In this document: one piece after another, positions 27,285 through 36,272 of the stretch
How positions within the stretch are numbered: position 1 is the first letter of the stretch
How the letters are laid out: the number at the start of each line of letters is the position of its first letter
From: Cerasicoccus arenae
GTDB taxonomy: Bacteria > Verrucomicrobiota > Verrucomicrobiia > Opitutales > Cerasicoccaceae
Reading direction: 5' to 3'
DNA length: 64,000 nucleotides
Assembly: GCF_014651635.1 (NCBI RefSeq)
Contig: NZ_BMXG01000019.1
Location: 19,482 to 83,481 of the forward strand
Made by a program: the position numbers and the translations under genes
Notes under the pieces: generated by a model
Databases searched by the model: none
Told to the model about the DNA's origin: nothing
What the model saw: only the letters and a program-made list of their open reading frames with translations

Positions 27285-28694
27285 ATGGCCGACACTCAGT
27301 ACAAACAGCGTCCGTTTCAGAAGAAAAAAAATGATCTGGAACCATATGCCGGAGATCGTCTGATCCCGCATGATTTGCGCCTCGAGCAGGCGTTGCTGGG
27401 CTGTATTTTGCTGGAAGGCGGCAGCGATACCATGGCGCAGTGCATTCAGGAAAAGGTGCGTACCGAGTGTTTTTACAGCGCCAAGCATCAGATGATTTTT
27501 GACGCGATGACGGCGCTCTACAAGGAGTCGACCCCGATTGACGAACTCATCCTCCGTGACGAACTCAACCGCACACAAAAATTCGAGGAAATTGGCGGTG
27601 ATGCCTACTTATTTGAAATTACGGGGCAAATCAGCACCACCGCGCACATGCCCCACTACATCGAGCGCATCAAAGAATACCATTTGCTGCGTGAGCTGAT
27701 CCGCTTCTCCAACCGCACCGTCGAGGGCGTTTACGAGAATCCGGGCGATGTTACGGCGTTCATTGAAGAAGTAGAGCAAAGCATTTATAAGATTAGCGAA
27801 GACCGCATCAGCGATTCGGCCCAAAAAATCGACAAGACCGTCGACGGTGCCATGCGCTTGATCTACCAGATGTATGAGAACCGGGGCGAAATTACCGGTA
27901 CCACAACAGGTTTCGTCGATCTGGATAAAATGACAACCGGCTGGCATCCGGCAGAAATGATTGTTGTCGCTGCCCGACCGTCCATGGGGAAAACCTCGAT
28001 GGCTTTGAATATGGTCGAGGGCGCAATCATGCCCCGTACCGGAACTGCAGCCCCGACCCTAATGTTTTCGCTGGAAATGCCTGCCGAACAGCTCGCCGTC
28101 CGCTTGCTGTGTAGTCGTGCACGCGTTAATATGTCCAAGTTGCGCGAAGGCTTTTTGCCGCAAGAAAAGCAAAAAGACCTCGTCCGTGCGGCACAAGAAG
28201 TCAAAGCAGCACCATTTTTTATCGATGACAGCTCGGGCCTGACAATTCTGGAAATCCGCGCCAAAGCCCGCCGCCTGAGTAATCAGATGCCACTTGGCTT
28301 GGTCGTAGTGGACTATTTGCAACTCGTGGCCGGCGATAACAGCATCCCGCGTGAACAGCAAATTGCCGATATTTCGCGCGGCATGAAGGGTATGGCCAAG
28401 GAATTAGGCATCCCGGTAATCGTGCTCGCGCAGCTCAACCGTGAGAGCGAAAAGGAAAAAAGACAGCCTCGAATGTCTGACCTCCGCGAGTCCGGCTCGA
28501 TCGAGCAAGACGCTGACGTAGTGCTACTCATTTCCAAGCCCCGGGAATTCGACGAGCAGGAAGACCTTGCCAGTGACGCGGTTGCACGCGATTTAATCAT
28601 TGCCAAGCAACGTAACGGGCCAGTAGGAACCGTGCCTTTAATGTTCACGAAGAACCTGACGCGCTTTGAAAACTACACGCCACAACCTGCTTGA
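27285..28694 (+). CDS. dnaB: Replicative DNA helicase DnaB
   Basis: Hexameric 5'-3' helicase at the replication fork. 469 aa. The N-terminal primase-interaction domain (LRLEQALLGCIL) is followed by the RecA-like domain with Walker A ARPSMGKTS, Walker B LGLVVVDYLQLV and the arginine-finger region SDLRESGSIEQDAD. No intein is present, although the Walker A site is a common insertion point. The stop codon overlaps the start of bamA by 29 bp in another frame. Confidence 0.96.
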   Translation: MADTQYKQRPFQKKKNDLEPYAGDRLIPHDLRLEQALLGCILLEGGSDTMAQCIQEKVRTECFYSAKHQMIFDAMTALYKESTPIDELILRDELNRTQKFEEIGGDAYLFEITGQISTTAHMPHYIERIKEYHLLRELIRFSNRTVEGVYENPGDVTAFIEEVEQSIYKISEDRISDSAQKIDKTVDGAMRLIYQMYENRGEITGTTTGFVDLDKMTTGWHPAEMIVVAARPSMGKTSMALNMVEGAIMPRTGTAAPTLMFSLEMPAEQLAVRLLCSRARVNMSKLREGFLPQEKQKDLVRAAQEVKAAPFFIDDSSGLTILEIRAKARRLSNQMPLGLVVVDYLQLVAGDNSIPREQQIADISRGMKGMAKELGIPVIVLAQLNRESEKEKRQPRMSDLRESGSIEQDADVVLLISKPREFDEQEDLASDAVARDLIIAKQRNGPVGTVPLMFTKNLTRFENYTPQPA

Positions 28695-31155
28695 CTGGAC
28701 CGTTAAGGCATCACTGCTGCTTTTTCTTATACTGCAATGCCCGCTCGCGCGGGGGCAAGATGCCTCTGCTAATGCGCCAATTGTTGAAAAAGTAGACATT
28801 CAATTCGAGGGCTTTAAAAACGTCAGCGAACAAAACGTGCTGGCGCACATCCAGCAACGGGTGGGCCTGCCTTATCAAGAGCCACAGGTCGATAAATCCG
28901 TCCGCTCTCTTTATCAGAGTGGACTCTTCGAGTTTATCGAAGCGCGCCGGACGACCCTCCCCAACGGTAACTTTGAGCTGACGTTCGTCGTTGTTCCCAA
29001 ATACCGTATTACCGGTATCACCTTCGAAGGCTTGGTGGACTCAGATGCAGACGACCTCGAAGACGAAATCGAAACCTCTAGTGGTCTGCCACTGGACGAA
29101 GTGCAGGTCAAACGCGACTCCACGAAAATTTTCGATCTTCTGCAAAAAGACGGCTACACCAATGCCAAGGTCAGCTATCGCATCGACCGTAATGACACGA
29201 CCGGCACCGCCGTCGTCATCTTCGTTGTCGATGAGGGCGAGCGTTTGGACATCGATAATATCGAGTTCGTGGGCAACGAGAACTTCAGCTCCAGCACCCT
29301 ACGTGACATGATGACCACAACCGAGTATTTCTGGCTCTGGTCTTGGCTTGTCGGCGGCGGGCGTTTGCAAGAAGAAGACTTTCAACGCGATTTGGACATC
29401 ATTCGTGATTACTATAAGAACGAAGGTTATCTCGACGTAGAAATCCCTGAATCCGAAGTGGTTCTGGAATACCCAGCCAGTGGCGAGCTTGATATTATCA
29501 TTACGATTCACGAAGGCCGTCGCTATTATGTAGGCAACATCACCTTTGAAGGGAACAAACTGTTCACCACCGAAAGACTGGTCAGCATTCTTGCCACCCA
29601 GACCGATGATGTCTTCTCCCCCAAGAAAATCGACGAAGATGTCGAGCTTCTCAAAGACTTCTACGGCCAAATTGGCTACCTCGACACCTTTATCCGCATT
29701 GAGCGTTTGCCCAACGTAGATACCGGAAAGATCGACCTGACCTTCGTCGTTACCGAGGGTGAACAGTTTTACGTAGAGAGCATCACCCTGCAGGGCAACA
29801 CCAAGACACGCAGCAGCGTGATCATCCGCGAATTGGCGCTCGCACCAGGCGATGTCTTTGACCTTGTTCGCATGAAGGCCAGCCAGGCACGCTTGGAAAA
29901 CACCCGCTTTTTCGAGGCCGTAAATCTGGCACCTGAAGCGAGCAACCTCCCCAACCGCCGCAATCTGCGTGTAACAGTCAAGGAAGGCAGCACGGGTAAC
30001 CTAACCTTCGGTGCGGGCTTTAGCTCCATCGAGTCCGTGGTCGCCTTTGCCGAATTAACACAAAGTAACTTCGACATCTTCAACTACCGCTCAATGTTCC
30101 AAGGTGGTGGTCAGAAGTTCCGCCTTCGTTTCTCGATCGGTGTGCAGTCCAGCGAATTCCTGCTGTCCTTTGAAGAGCCTTGGGTCTTCCAGCGCGAGCT
30201 TGCCTTTGGTTTTGAAATTTACCGCACCGAGTCCGATTACCTCTCCAGCTCCTACAATGAGTTGCGCACAGGCATGGAGCTTTATCTGCGCAAACGTCTC
30301 TTCGAACTGGTTGAAGGCCGTTTGTCCTACACAATTGAGCAGGTCGACATCAAAGACGTCGACCCCTACGCTTCGCCGGTTATCCAACAGGAAAAGGGCA
30401 TCCGCACCGTTTCCAAGCTTGGTTTCCAGCTCCTTCGCGATACGCGTAACAATCTCCTCTGGACTACCAGTGGTAACCGTCTCGAATACATTACCGAGCT
30501 CGCGGGCACCGGCATTGGTGGTAACACCGACTACATTCGCCAAGAAGTGCGTGCCACCCAATACATCCCCACTTTCGATCTGTTTGACCAAACCATCCGC
30601 CTCCACGCGCGCACTGGCACGGTCATCCCCACCAAGACCGAAACGGGCGTTTTCTTCAATCAACGAGCTTGGTTGCCTGAGACCTACGAGGACGGCGTGC
30701 CCTTCTTCGACAAATATTTCCTCGGTGGGCCTTACACTTTACGTGGCTTTAATTTCCGAGAAGTTGGCCCGAAAGATCCGATCTCCGGCGAAGCACTTGG
30801 TGGCGACACCATGGGTCTCGTTCAGGTGGAATACATCTTCCGCTTCATGGAGCAGCTCGGCATGAAGTTCTTCTATGACGGCGGTTTCGTCAACCAATCG
30901 GCTGGCAACTGGATTCCAACGTCAGACACCGGCACTGGCGTTCTGGCTGCCGTCCGCCCTCGCCAAATCATCCCCGTCAACCGCACATCGATCACCAGCA
31001 CTTCTGGCGGCTGGAACGACGACGTGGGCGTTGGCCTGATCATCTTACTACTCGGTTCACCACTAAATCTAGACTTCGCTTGGCCAATCCACAGTGACCA
31101 GTTCAATGAAAGCAGTGGCCCAGTATTTAACTTTTCGTTCGGAACGGTTTTCTAA
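28666..31155 (+). CDS. bamA: Outer membrane assembly factor BamA
   Basis: Inserts beta-barrel proteins into the outer membrane. 829 aa: signal peptide about 1-31 (hydrophobic ASLLLFLILQC), five POTRA domains about 38-375, then the Omp85 barrel. The barrel has the LRGF form of the conserved VRGF loop (GGPYTLRGFNF) and ends in the typical C-terminal Phe (SFGTVF). The start is a TTG at 28666 inside the 3' end of dnaB; no ATG/GTG lies between it and the signal-peptide core, so the 29-bp overlap seems real. Followed by ompH and lpxD, the common OM-biogenesis order. Confidence 0.93.
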   Translation: MKTTRHNLLDWTVKASLLLFLILQCPLARGQDASANAPIVEKVDIQFEGFKNVSEQNVLAHIQQRVGLPYQEPQVDKSVRSLYQSGLFEFIEARRTTLPNGNFELTFVVVPKYRITGITFEGLVDSDADDLEDEIETSSGLPLDEVQVKRDSTKIFDLLQKDGYTNAKVSYRIDRNDTTGTAVVIFVVDEGERLDIDNIEFVGNENFSSSTLRDMMTTTEYFWLWSWLVGGGRLQEEDFQRDLDIIRDYYKNEGYLDVEIPESEVVLEYPASGELDIIITIHEGRRYYVGNITFEGNKLFTTERLVSILATQTDDVFSPKKIDEDVELLKDFYGQIGYLDTFIRIERLPNVDTGKIDLTFVVTEGEQFYVESITLQGNTKTRSSVIIRELALAPGDVFDLVRMKASQARLENTRFFEAVNLAPEASNLPNRRNLRVTVKEGSTGNLTFGAGFSSIESVVAFAELTQSNFDIFNYRSMFQGGGQKFRLRFSIGVQSSEFLLSFEEPWVFQRELAFGFEIYRTESDYLSSSYNELRTGMELYLRKRLFELVEGRLSYTIEQVDIKDVDPYASPVIQQEKGIRTVSKLGFQLLRDTRNNLLWTTSGNRLEYITELAGTGIGGNTDYIRQEVRATQYIPTFDLFDQTIRLHARTGTVIPTKTETGVFFNQRAWLPETYEDGVPFFDKYFLGGPYTLRGFNFREVGPKDPISGEALGGDTMGLVQVEYIFRFMEQLGMKFFYDGGFVNQSAGNWIPTSDTGTGVLAAVRPRQIIPVNRTSITSTSGGWNDDVGVGLIILLLGSPLNLDFAWPIHSDQFNESSGPVFNFSFGTVF

Positions 31156-31158
31156 ACC

Positions 31159-31179
31159 GGCTGTCAGCATGACACAGCC
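31159..31179 (+). terminator. Weak hairpin after bamA
   Basis: GGCTGT (31159-31164) pairs with ACAGCC (31174-31179) a few bases after the bamA stop, followed by only TTT. It could attenuate rather than stop read-through into ompH. Confidence 0.35.
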
Positions 31180-31242
31180 TTTGAACCTCCTACAGTCATT
31201 GTTTTATCAGCAAAACGCCCTTAGCACATCAAAATCCTAACT

Positions 31243-31788
31243 ATGAGAAAACTCCTGATCACCCTCCTCGCATTCAGCGCAATCAACATGGCATTTGCGG
31301 AGACTCCCGTCATTCTGACGGTGAATGTCGCCAAGCTTTACGACGGCTACTGGAAGGCCAAGGAAGCTGAAGCCAAGTTCCAAAGCTCGATTGAAAACGC
31401 ACAGCAGGAAATCCAATCCATGATCACAGAAGGCATGGCGATGACCGAAAAGCTGCAGGCTCTACAAGCGGAATCCGGCAGCCCGGCCATTTCCAAAGAT
31501 CGCAAAGACGAAATCGCCCAAGAAGCCCAGACACAAATCCAGGCCATCCAACAAAAAGAGCGTGACGTCAATGCCTTCCGCCAAAAGACCGATCGCCAGC
31601 TTCAACAGCGCCGTCAGGCCATCACCGAGCTGCACCTGTCTGATATCCAAGAAGTCGTGACCGAAGTCGCCGAGGAAAAGGGCGCTGATTTGGTCCTCAA
31701 CACGCAAGGCCTCGCCGTTGTATTCTCCAAAGAGAGCATGGATGTCACCGATGACGTTCTGACCAAGCTCAACGCCGCCAAACCGTAG
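31243..31788 (+). CDS. skp: OmpH/Skp family periplasmic chaperone
   Basis: 181 aa. The signal peptide MRKLLITLLAFSAINMAFA is followed by the family core: a short strand region (VILTVNVAKLYDGYWKA) and then long charged helices (about 45-140) that form the tentacle coiled coils of the Skp trimer. A C-terminal strand (GADLVLNTQGLAVVFSKES) closes the body. It holds unfolded outer-membrane proteins for BamA, its upstream neighbour. A strong terminator follows 24 bp after the stop. Confidence 0.9.
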   Translation: MRKLLITLLAFSAINMAFAETPVILTVNVAKLYDGYWKAKEAEAKFQSSIENAQQEIQSMITEGMAMTEKLQALQAESGSPAISKDRKDEIAQEAQTQIQAIQQKERDVNAFRQKTDRQLQQRRQAITELHLSDIQEVVTEVAEEKGADLVLNTQGLAVVFSKESMDVTDDVLTKLNAAKP

Positions 31789-31812
31789 TCGACAGAGAAA
31801 TTCAATTTTCAG

Positions 31813-31843
31813 CCCCGGAAGGTTAACGCCTCCGGGGTTTTTT
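31813..31843 (+). terminator. Intrinsic terminator after skp
   Basis: CCCCGGA (31813-31819) pairs perfectly with TCCGGGG (31831-31837), loop of 11 nt, followed by TTTTTT. It separates bamA-skp from lpxD, which therefore needs its own promoter or read-through. Confidence 0.85.
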
Positions 31844-31924
31844 AACGCCCCTTTATCAACTTACCGCTCATTCCGTTCATAAAATGTTCGCGTTCGTGAG
31901 CGCTGCGGCAAAATCTAACTGACG

Positions 31925-32968
31925 ATGCAGATCGCTTATCGCCTTTCGCAGATCCAAAGCCTCAGCGGTGCCGACCAACTGGATGGCGCATTTGAAGGCA
32001 TGATTACTGGCATAGCCGCACTGCGCGACGCTGAACCCGGCGATTTGTCATTCCTCGGCAACAAGAAATACACGCCTGAGGTCAAGGAGAGTCGCGCCAG
32101 CGTTATCCTCGTCCCAATCGAATACCAAGGCACACCCAAGGCAGGCCAATGCTTTGTCCGGGTGGGAAACCCATCCTTGGCCCTGGCCCGTATCTGCGGG
32201 GAATTGGAGTCTCAGCTCTGGCCTTGGCCCGAAGCCAACATCCACCCCAGCGCCGTCATTCACGAAACGGCTGAAATCGGTTTGGGGGCACATATCGGCC
32301 CCGGCTGCGTAATCGAAGCCGATGCGAAAATCGGCGACCGCAGTTGGCTGCAAGCCCAGGTTTTTGTCGGTCGCGGTGTTCTTATGGGCGAACGCTGCTG
32401 GCTACGGCCCAACGTAACTATTTATGCCGATTGTATCCTCGGCGACCGCGTGCGCATCCATGCTGGGACTGTGATTGGCTCGGACGGATTTGGCTACGAA
32501 AGCCCTAGCGGCGTCCACGAAAAAGTACCACAGATTGGCAATGTCGTAATCGAAAATGACGTGGAAATCGGTGCCAACACCGCCATTGACCGCGCTAGAT
32601 TCAGCAGCACTCGCATCGGCGAAGGCGCGAAGATCGACAACCTCGTCCAGATCGCGCACAACGTCCACATTGGCCCTCATTGCCTAATCGTTGCCCAAGC
32701 TGGCGTCTCTGGCAGCACGGTGCTGGAAAACCATGTTGTTGTGGCTGGCCAAGCCGGCATCACCGGACATCTGCGCTTGGCCGCCGGCACAATCGTAGGT
32801 GCTCAAGGTGGCATTCATTTTGATACCGAGCCAGGCAAATACTATCGTGGCAGCCCAGCACTGGAGGCCTCTCTGGCTAATCGTATCCACATCCTTTCCA
32901 AACGTCTGCCTGAGCTTTTCAAGCGATTGGAGAAGATCGAGGAATCTCTGCTGCCTTCTGCTCATTGA
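31925..32968 (+). CDS. lpxD: UDP-3-O-acylglucosamine N-acyltransferase
   Basis: Third step of lipid A synthesis, adding the N-linked acyl chain from acyl-ACP. 347 aa. The N-terminal uridine-binding domain (GITGIAAL seen as MITGIAALRDAEPGDLSFL) leads into about ten hexapeptide repeats of the left-handed beta helix. The catalytic His is in IAHNVHIG. The C-terminal helix (RIHILSKRLPELFKRLEKIEE) packs the trimer. It lacks the usual fabZ-lpxA neighbours; prs follows instead. Confidence 0.94.
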   Translation: MQIAYRLSQIQSLSGADQLDGAFEGMITGIAALRDAEPGDLSFLGNKKYTPEVKESRASVILVPIEYQGTPKAGQCFVRVGNPSLALARICGELESQLWPWPEANIHPSAVIHETAEIGLGAHIGPGCVIEADAKIGDRSWLQAQVFVGRGVLMGERCWLRPNVTIYADCILGDRVRIHAGTVIGSDGFGYESPSGVHEKVPQIGNVVIENDVEIGANTAIDRARFSSTRIGEGAKIDNLVQIAHNVHIGPHCLIVAQAGVSGSTVLENHVVVAGQAGITGHLRLAAGTIVGAQGGIHFDTEPGKYYRGSPALEASLANRIHILSKRLPELFKRLEKIEESLLPSAH

Positions 32969-33069
32969 GGCCAAGTAATCGAATTTCACTTCACGAAATA
33001 ACCATAAACGTCACCTAAACGTTGAATTCACTCGCCGCCACGCCACTTTTCCCTTTGGAAACCACCCGC

Positions 33070-34020
33070 ATGAAAGAACAGGAACTTAAAATCTTTACCG
33101 GAAACGCGAATCCCGAACTAGCCAAAGAAATTTGCCAGTATCTCGGCTGCCGACTTGGTGAGGCCACCGTGGAAGCCTTCCCAGATGGCGAAACGTTTGT
33201 TCGCATTGATGAGAACATTCGCGGTCGCGACGTGTTCCTGATTCAACCTACCTGTAATCCGGCCAACCAACACCTGATGGAACTGCTGATCATGGTCGAC
33301 GCCGCCCGCCGCGCCTCAGCCAACCGCATCACTGTAGTTCTACCGTTTTTCGGCTACGCCCGCCAGGACCGCAAGGACCAGCCACGCGTGCCAATTACTG
33401 CCAAGCTCGTAGCCAACCTGATCGCAGCCGCTGGTGCTAATCGTGTCCTCACGATGGACCTGCACGCCCAGCAAATTCAGGGTTTCTTCGACCTACCAGT
33501 CGATCATCTTTACGCTTCACCCGTCTTCTCCGACTACCTCCAAAAACTCAAGCTTGAGAGCGATCTTGTCGTTTACTCGCCTGATGTTGGCGGGATGAAG
33601 ATGGCGGCTGCCTACGCTGCAATTTTAAAAACTCCTCTCGGATTCGTCGCCAAAAAGCGGGTTAGCGCCACCGAAGTCGAGGCGTTCAATCTCGTGGGCG
33701 ATGTCGAGGGCAAAGATGTCCTCTTGATTGACGACATGACTGAAACCGCAGGCACGCTGACCGCCGCCGCCGAACTCCTCAAGGAGAACGGTGCGAAAAG
33801 CGTCCGTGCAGCCGTTACCCACGGTGTGCTCAATGAAAAGGGCTACAAGCGTCTCCAAAAGGGCGTTATTGACGAGTTGATCACCACGAATACCACGCCA
33901 GTTGACCCACGTGGCTTGCCCATCACCGTACTTTCTGTAGCCGAGCTACTCGGCAAGGCGATCATGCATATTCACTCCAACGAGAGCGTCTCCGGTCTGT
34001 TTGAAATCAAGGGATTCTGA
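33070..34020 (+). CDS. prs: Ribose-phosphate pyrophosphokinase
   Basis: Makes PRPP from ribose 5-phosphate and ATP. With the ATG at 33070 (MKEQELKIFTGNANPELA) the protein is 316 aa, the standard size; an upstream ATG-less extension to 33022 is unlikely. Conserved blocks: FPDGETFVRI, FFGYARQDRK (ATP site), and the PRPP-binding loop VLLIDDMTETAGTL. Class I enzyme by sequence. It feeds purD and hpt, both in this window, but they are not in the same operon. Confidence 0.95.
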   Translation: MKEQELKIFTGNANPELAKEICQYLGCRLGEATVEAFPDGETFVRIDENIRGRDVFLIQPTCNPANQHLMELLIMVDAARRASANRITVVLPFFGYARQDRKDQPRVPITAKLVANLIAAAGANRVLTMDLHAQQIQGFFDLPVDHLYASPVFSDYLQKLKLESDLVVYSPDVGGMKMAAAYAAILKTPLGFVAKKRVSATEVEAFNLVGDVEGKDVLLIDDMTETAGTLTAAAELLKENGAKSVRAAVTHGVLNEKGYKRLQKGVIDELITTNTTPVDPRGLPITVLSVAELLGKAIMHIHSNESVSGLFEIKGF

Positions 34021-34084
34021 GCGAAAGCAGAAGCACCGATTTCAGCCAGAGCAGATTGACGCGGAGCACTAAGAGAATCAGAAA

Positions 34085-35191
34085 TTGTCTCCTCTTTACT
34101 TAGCTGCGAAACATCGACTGCGCTGGGTGCGTCAAAAGATCTCGCCCCCGGAAGTAGCTATCATTGGCAGCTATCACGGTGGCAACACTGGTGACATGGC
34201 TTTGGCCGGTGCCATCCAACTGGCGCTTAAAGATACCTCCACCAAATACGGGTTGCAGTCACACTACAACCTAGGTGTGTGGCCAAAAGCTCCACGCGCA
34301 ATCATTGGTGGAGGAGCAATTGCTGATGAAAGCTTTTTAAGAAACTTGGCTGAACGCTATCGGGGCCAGTGGAAACGTGTGGCTATCTTAGGAGTCGGCT
34401 TCGTTGGAGATATCCAAAAGCCGGATATTCTACAGTTTCTTCGTGAAATTAGTGTGTTCAGCGTGCGCACCCACGACGCCAAACAAAAGTTTGAATCGAT
34501 GACAGGCCAAACGATCGCTAACTGCGCATATGACTTGTCATTCGCGCACTTTGAAGAAAATGCCTACCGGAACACCTCCAATAACCATGAGCTGCCAATT
34601 GGGATAAATCTCGCTGAAGTGCAGTGCTCCTTGCTCAATAAGAGCGTTCAGATTGAGTCGGAATTCGTTGAAGCTTCCTCCGATGCACACCGCCGACAGG
34701 GTGAGCGAATATTCCAACAATACCGGACTTATTTCCGAGCCATCGTTGCGCATTGGTTGGCGCAGGGAAAAAAAGTCACCCACATTCCCTTCACCGTAGG
34801 TGATGACACGATCGCCCGGCACATTCTGGAGGGAATGGATGTGACTTACCTGAAATTTCAGAACAAGCCAGCAAAAGTGCTGGCCCGTATAAGGAATGTT
34901 CAACGCTTTTACACGACCCGTTTCCATGCCCTTGCGTTCGGTATCATGTGCGGCGTCCCCGTCACACCTTACTGCTACGCGGCGAAATGCCGCAACCTCC
35001 TGCTTAATCTCGACATCAAGAACGAAATATTCCTCTCCCCCGAAAGGTTTATCGATAACCCCATTGAGCCTCTGATTACGAAAGCAATTTGCGAGAACGG
35101 TCTCATCGTGCCCGCTAAGCAGCTAACGCAAATCAAAACCAGCGTTCATAATCTAATTAGCTCAGCCTATAACCGCATTCAAGATGCGTGA
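34085..35191 (+). CDS. Polysaccharide pyruvyl transferase family protein
   Basis: 368 aa with the CsaB/WcaK-type pattern: a starting strand and glycine loop IIGSYHGGNTGDMALAGAI, GGGAIADESFLRN, the internal FSVRTHDAKQKFE, and a late basic region TTRFHALAFGIMCGVPVTPYCYAAK whose RFH motif is typical. Known members transfer pyruvate from PEP onto sugars of exopolysaccharide or cell-wall polymers. The frame opens with TTG at 34085 just after an in-frame stop, so TTG is the first possible start. No other glycan-synthesis genes adjoin it. Confidence 0.82.
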   Translation: MSPLYLAAKHRLRWVRQKISPPEVAIIGSYHGGNTGDMALAGAIQLALKDTSTKYGLQSHYNLGVWPKAPRAIIGGGAIADESFLRNLAERYRGQWKRVAILGVGFVGDIQKPDILQFLREISVFSVRTHDAKQKFESMTGQTIANCAYDLSFAHFEENAYRNTSNNHELPIGINLAEVQCSLLNKSVQIESEFVEASSDAHRRQGERIFQQYRTYFRAIVAHWLAQGKKVTHIPFTVGDDTIARHILEGMDVTYLKFQNKPAKVLARIRNVQRFYTTRFHALAFGIMCGVPVTPYCYAAKCRNLLLNLDIKNEIFLSPERFIDNPIEPLITKAICENGLIVPAKQLTQIKTSVHNLISSAYNRIQDA

Positions 35192-35206
35192 AACGATTGT
35201 AGCGAC

Positions 35207-35767
35207 ATGGCAAAATTCCCCCAGAGCTTAACTCTCAATACCAGCCGATGCCACTTGCGTATCGTCTCTCGGGAAGACGCACCGCACACAATGGCGGCCT
35301 CACGCTATCCCGGCTTTAATGATGGCATGCTCTGGGAGCCACCGCAGTCCGAGGAAGAGCTGCTTCCCCATTATCTCGACTCGCTCAAAGCTTGGGATAG
35401 TGACCGGGCTTACGGATTCACGATTGAGGACAAAGACGGTAAATTCATCGGCCGGTGCGCCATACGTCGTGAACAAACGGAAGGCATCTGGAACCTCGGA
35501 TTTTGGACGCACCCCGAACAGCAAGGACAAGGCTACATGACCGAGGCCGTCGCCGCCCTACTCCACTTCGGCTTTACCCGCCTAGGTGCCGCCCAGATCA
35601 TCGCCAACCATGCGCTTTGGAATAAGGCCAGCGAGCGCGTGCTCCAGAAAAACGGGCTCCGTTTCCTCCGCTTCCTTCAGTTTGGATTTTTCAAGAACGG
35701 CCAATGGGTCGAAGAAAACCAGCACGGCATTACGTTGGACGAATGGCAAATGCGTCAGACCAGTTAA
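35207..35767 (+). CDS. GNAT family N-acetyltransferase (RimJ/RimL-like)
   Basis: 186 aa. The acetyl-CoA loop is seen as QQGQGYMTEAV, preceded by the strand GIWNLGFWTHPE and followed by ANHALWNKASERVLQKNGL, all as in RimJ/RimL-type enzymes that acetylate protein N-termini or small molecules. Substrate unknown. It begins 15 bp after the pyruvyl-transferase-like gene and its stop is 6 bp before the zinc-ribbon gene, so these three are likely co-transcribed. Confidence 0.85.
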   Translation: MAKFPQSLTLNTSRCHLRIVSREDAPHTMAASRYPGFNDGMLWEPPQSEEELLPHYLDSLKAWDSDRAYGFTIEDKDGKFIGRCAIRREQTEGIWNLGFWTHPEQQGQGYMTEAVAALLHFGFTRLGAAQIIANHALWNKASERVLQKNGLRFLRFLQFGFFKNGQWVEENQHGITLDEWQMRQTS

Positions 35768-35772
35768 TCATC

Positions 35773-36213
35773 ATGCGATCCAATCCCAACCAACATAGCA
35801 GATCACTCTATTGTCCGATTGATGGCCATGTGTTGGCGACTCGTGCTGGCGGTGGCGTTGACTACCATTCATGTGAGAAATGCTCCGGCATTTGGGTGCC
35901 TGGCTATACATTAGAACGAGTTTTTCAAGATCCGCATTTCGACTTCACATCTAAGCCACCAGTAAATGCCCCAGTCCGTCAATGTGCTGGCTGTCAAATA
36001 CCTCTTCAGGCCATTGAGTATTATGGCGTCGTCATCGATCACTGCCGCCATTGCAAAGGCGTCTGGCTGGATAAAGGCGAGATGAGAAAACTCCGTTCAG
36101 TCATCAACCAGAAAGTCACACCTCGAGAAGCCAGACAAAGTCCCAGCGCATGGGAACAAGCCATCGGCAGTCTGGATATTCTAGAAGTTTTTGCGGCAAT
36201 CTTCGACTGGTAG
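35773..36213 (+). CDS. Zinc-ribbon (TFIIB-type) protein
   Basis: 146 aa from the ATG at 35773; a longer frame upstream overlaps the GNAT gene and is not credible. Two CxxC pairs form each of two zf-TFIIB-like modules: CPIDG...CEKCSGIW near the N-terminus and CAGCQIP...CRHCKGVWLDKGE in the middle. The CxGxWLDxGE ending is typical of this small bacterial family, whose role is not established. It lies just upstream of purD. Confidence 0.82.
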   Translation: MRSNPNQHSRSLYCPIDGHVLATRAGGGVDYHSCEKCSGIWVPGYTLERVFQDPHFDFTSKPPVNAPVRQCAGCQIPLQAIEYYGVVIDHCRHCKGVWLDKGEMRKLRSVINQKVTPREARQSPSAWEQAIGSLDILEVFAAIFDW

Positions 36214-36272
36214 GAAATTTCAGACCGCATTCCATGGTTGCACGAAGCCGGACCGATGGTTTTCTTCTGCCC

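Noticed and set aside
30091..30865. Antisense and alternative-frame ORFs inside bamA
   Set aside because: The bamA frame is unambiguous from its signal peptide to the C-terminal Phe; these are frame shadows.
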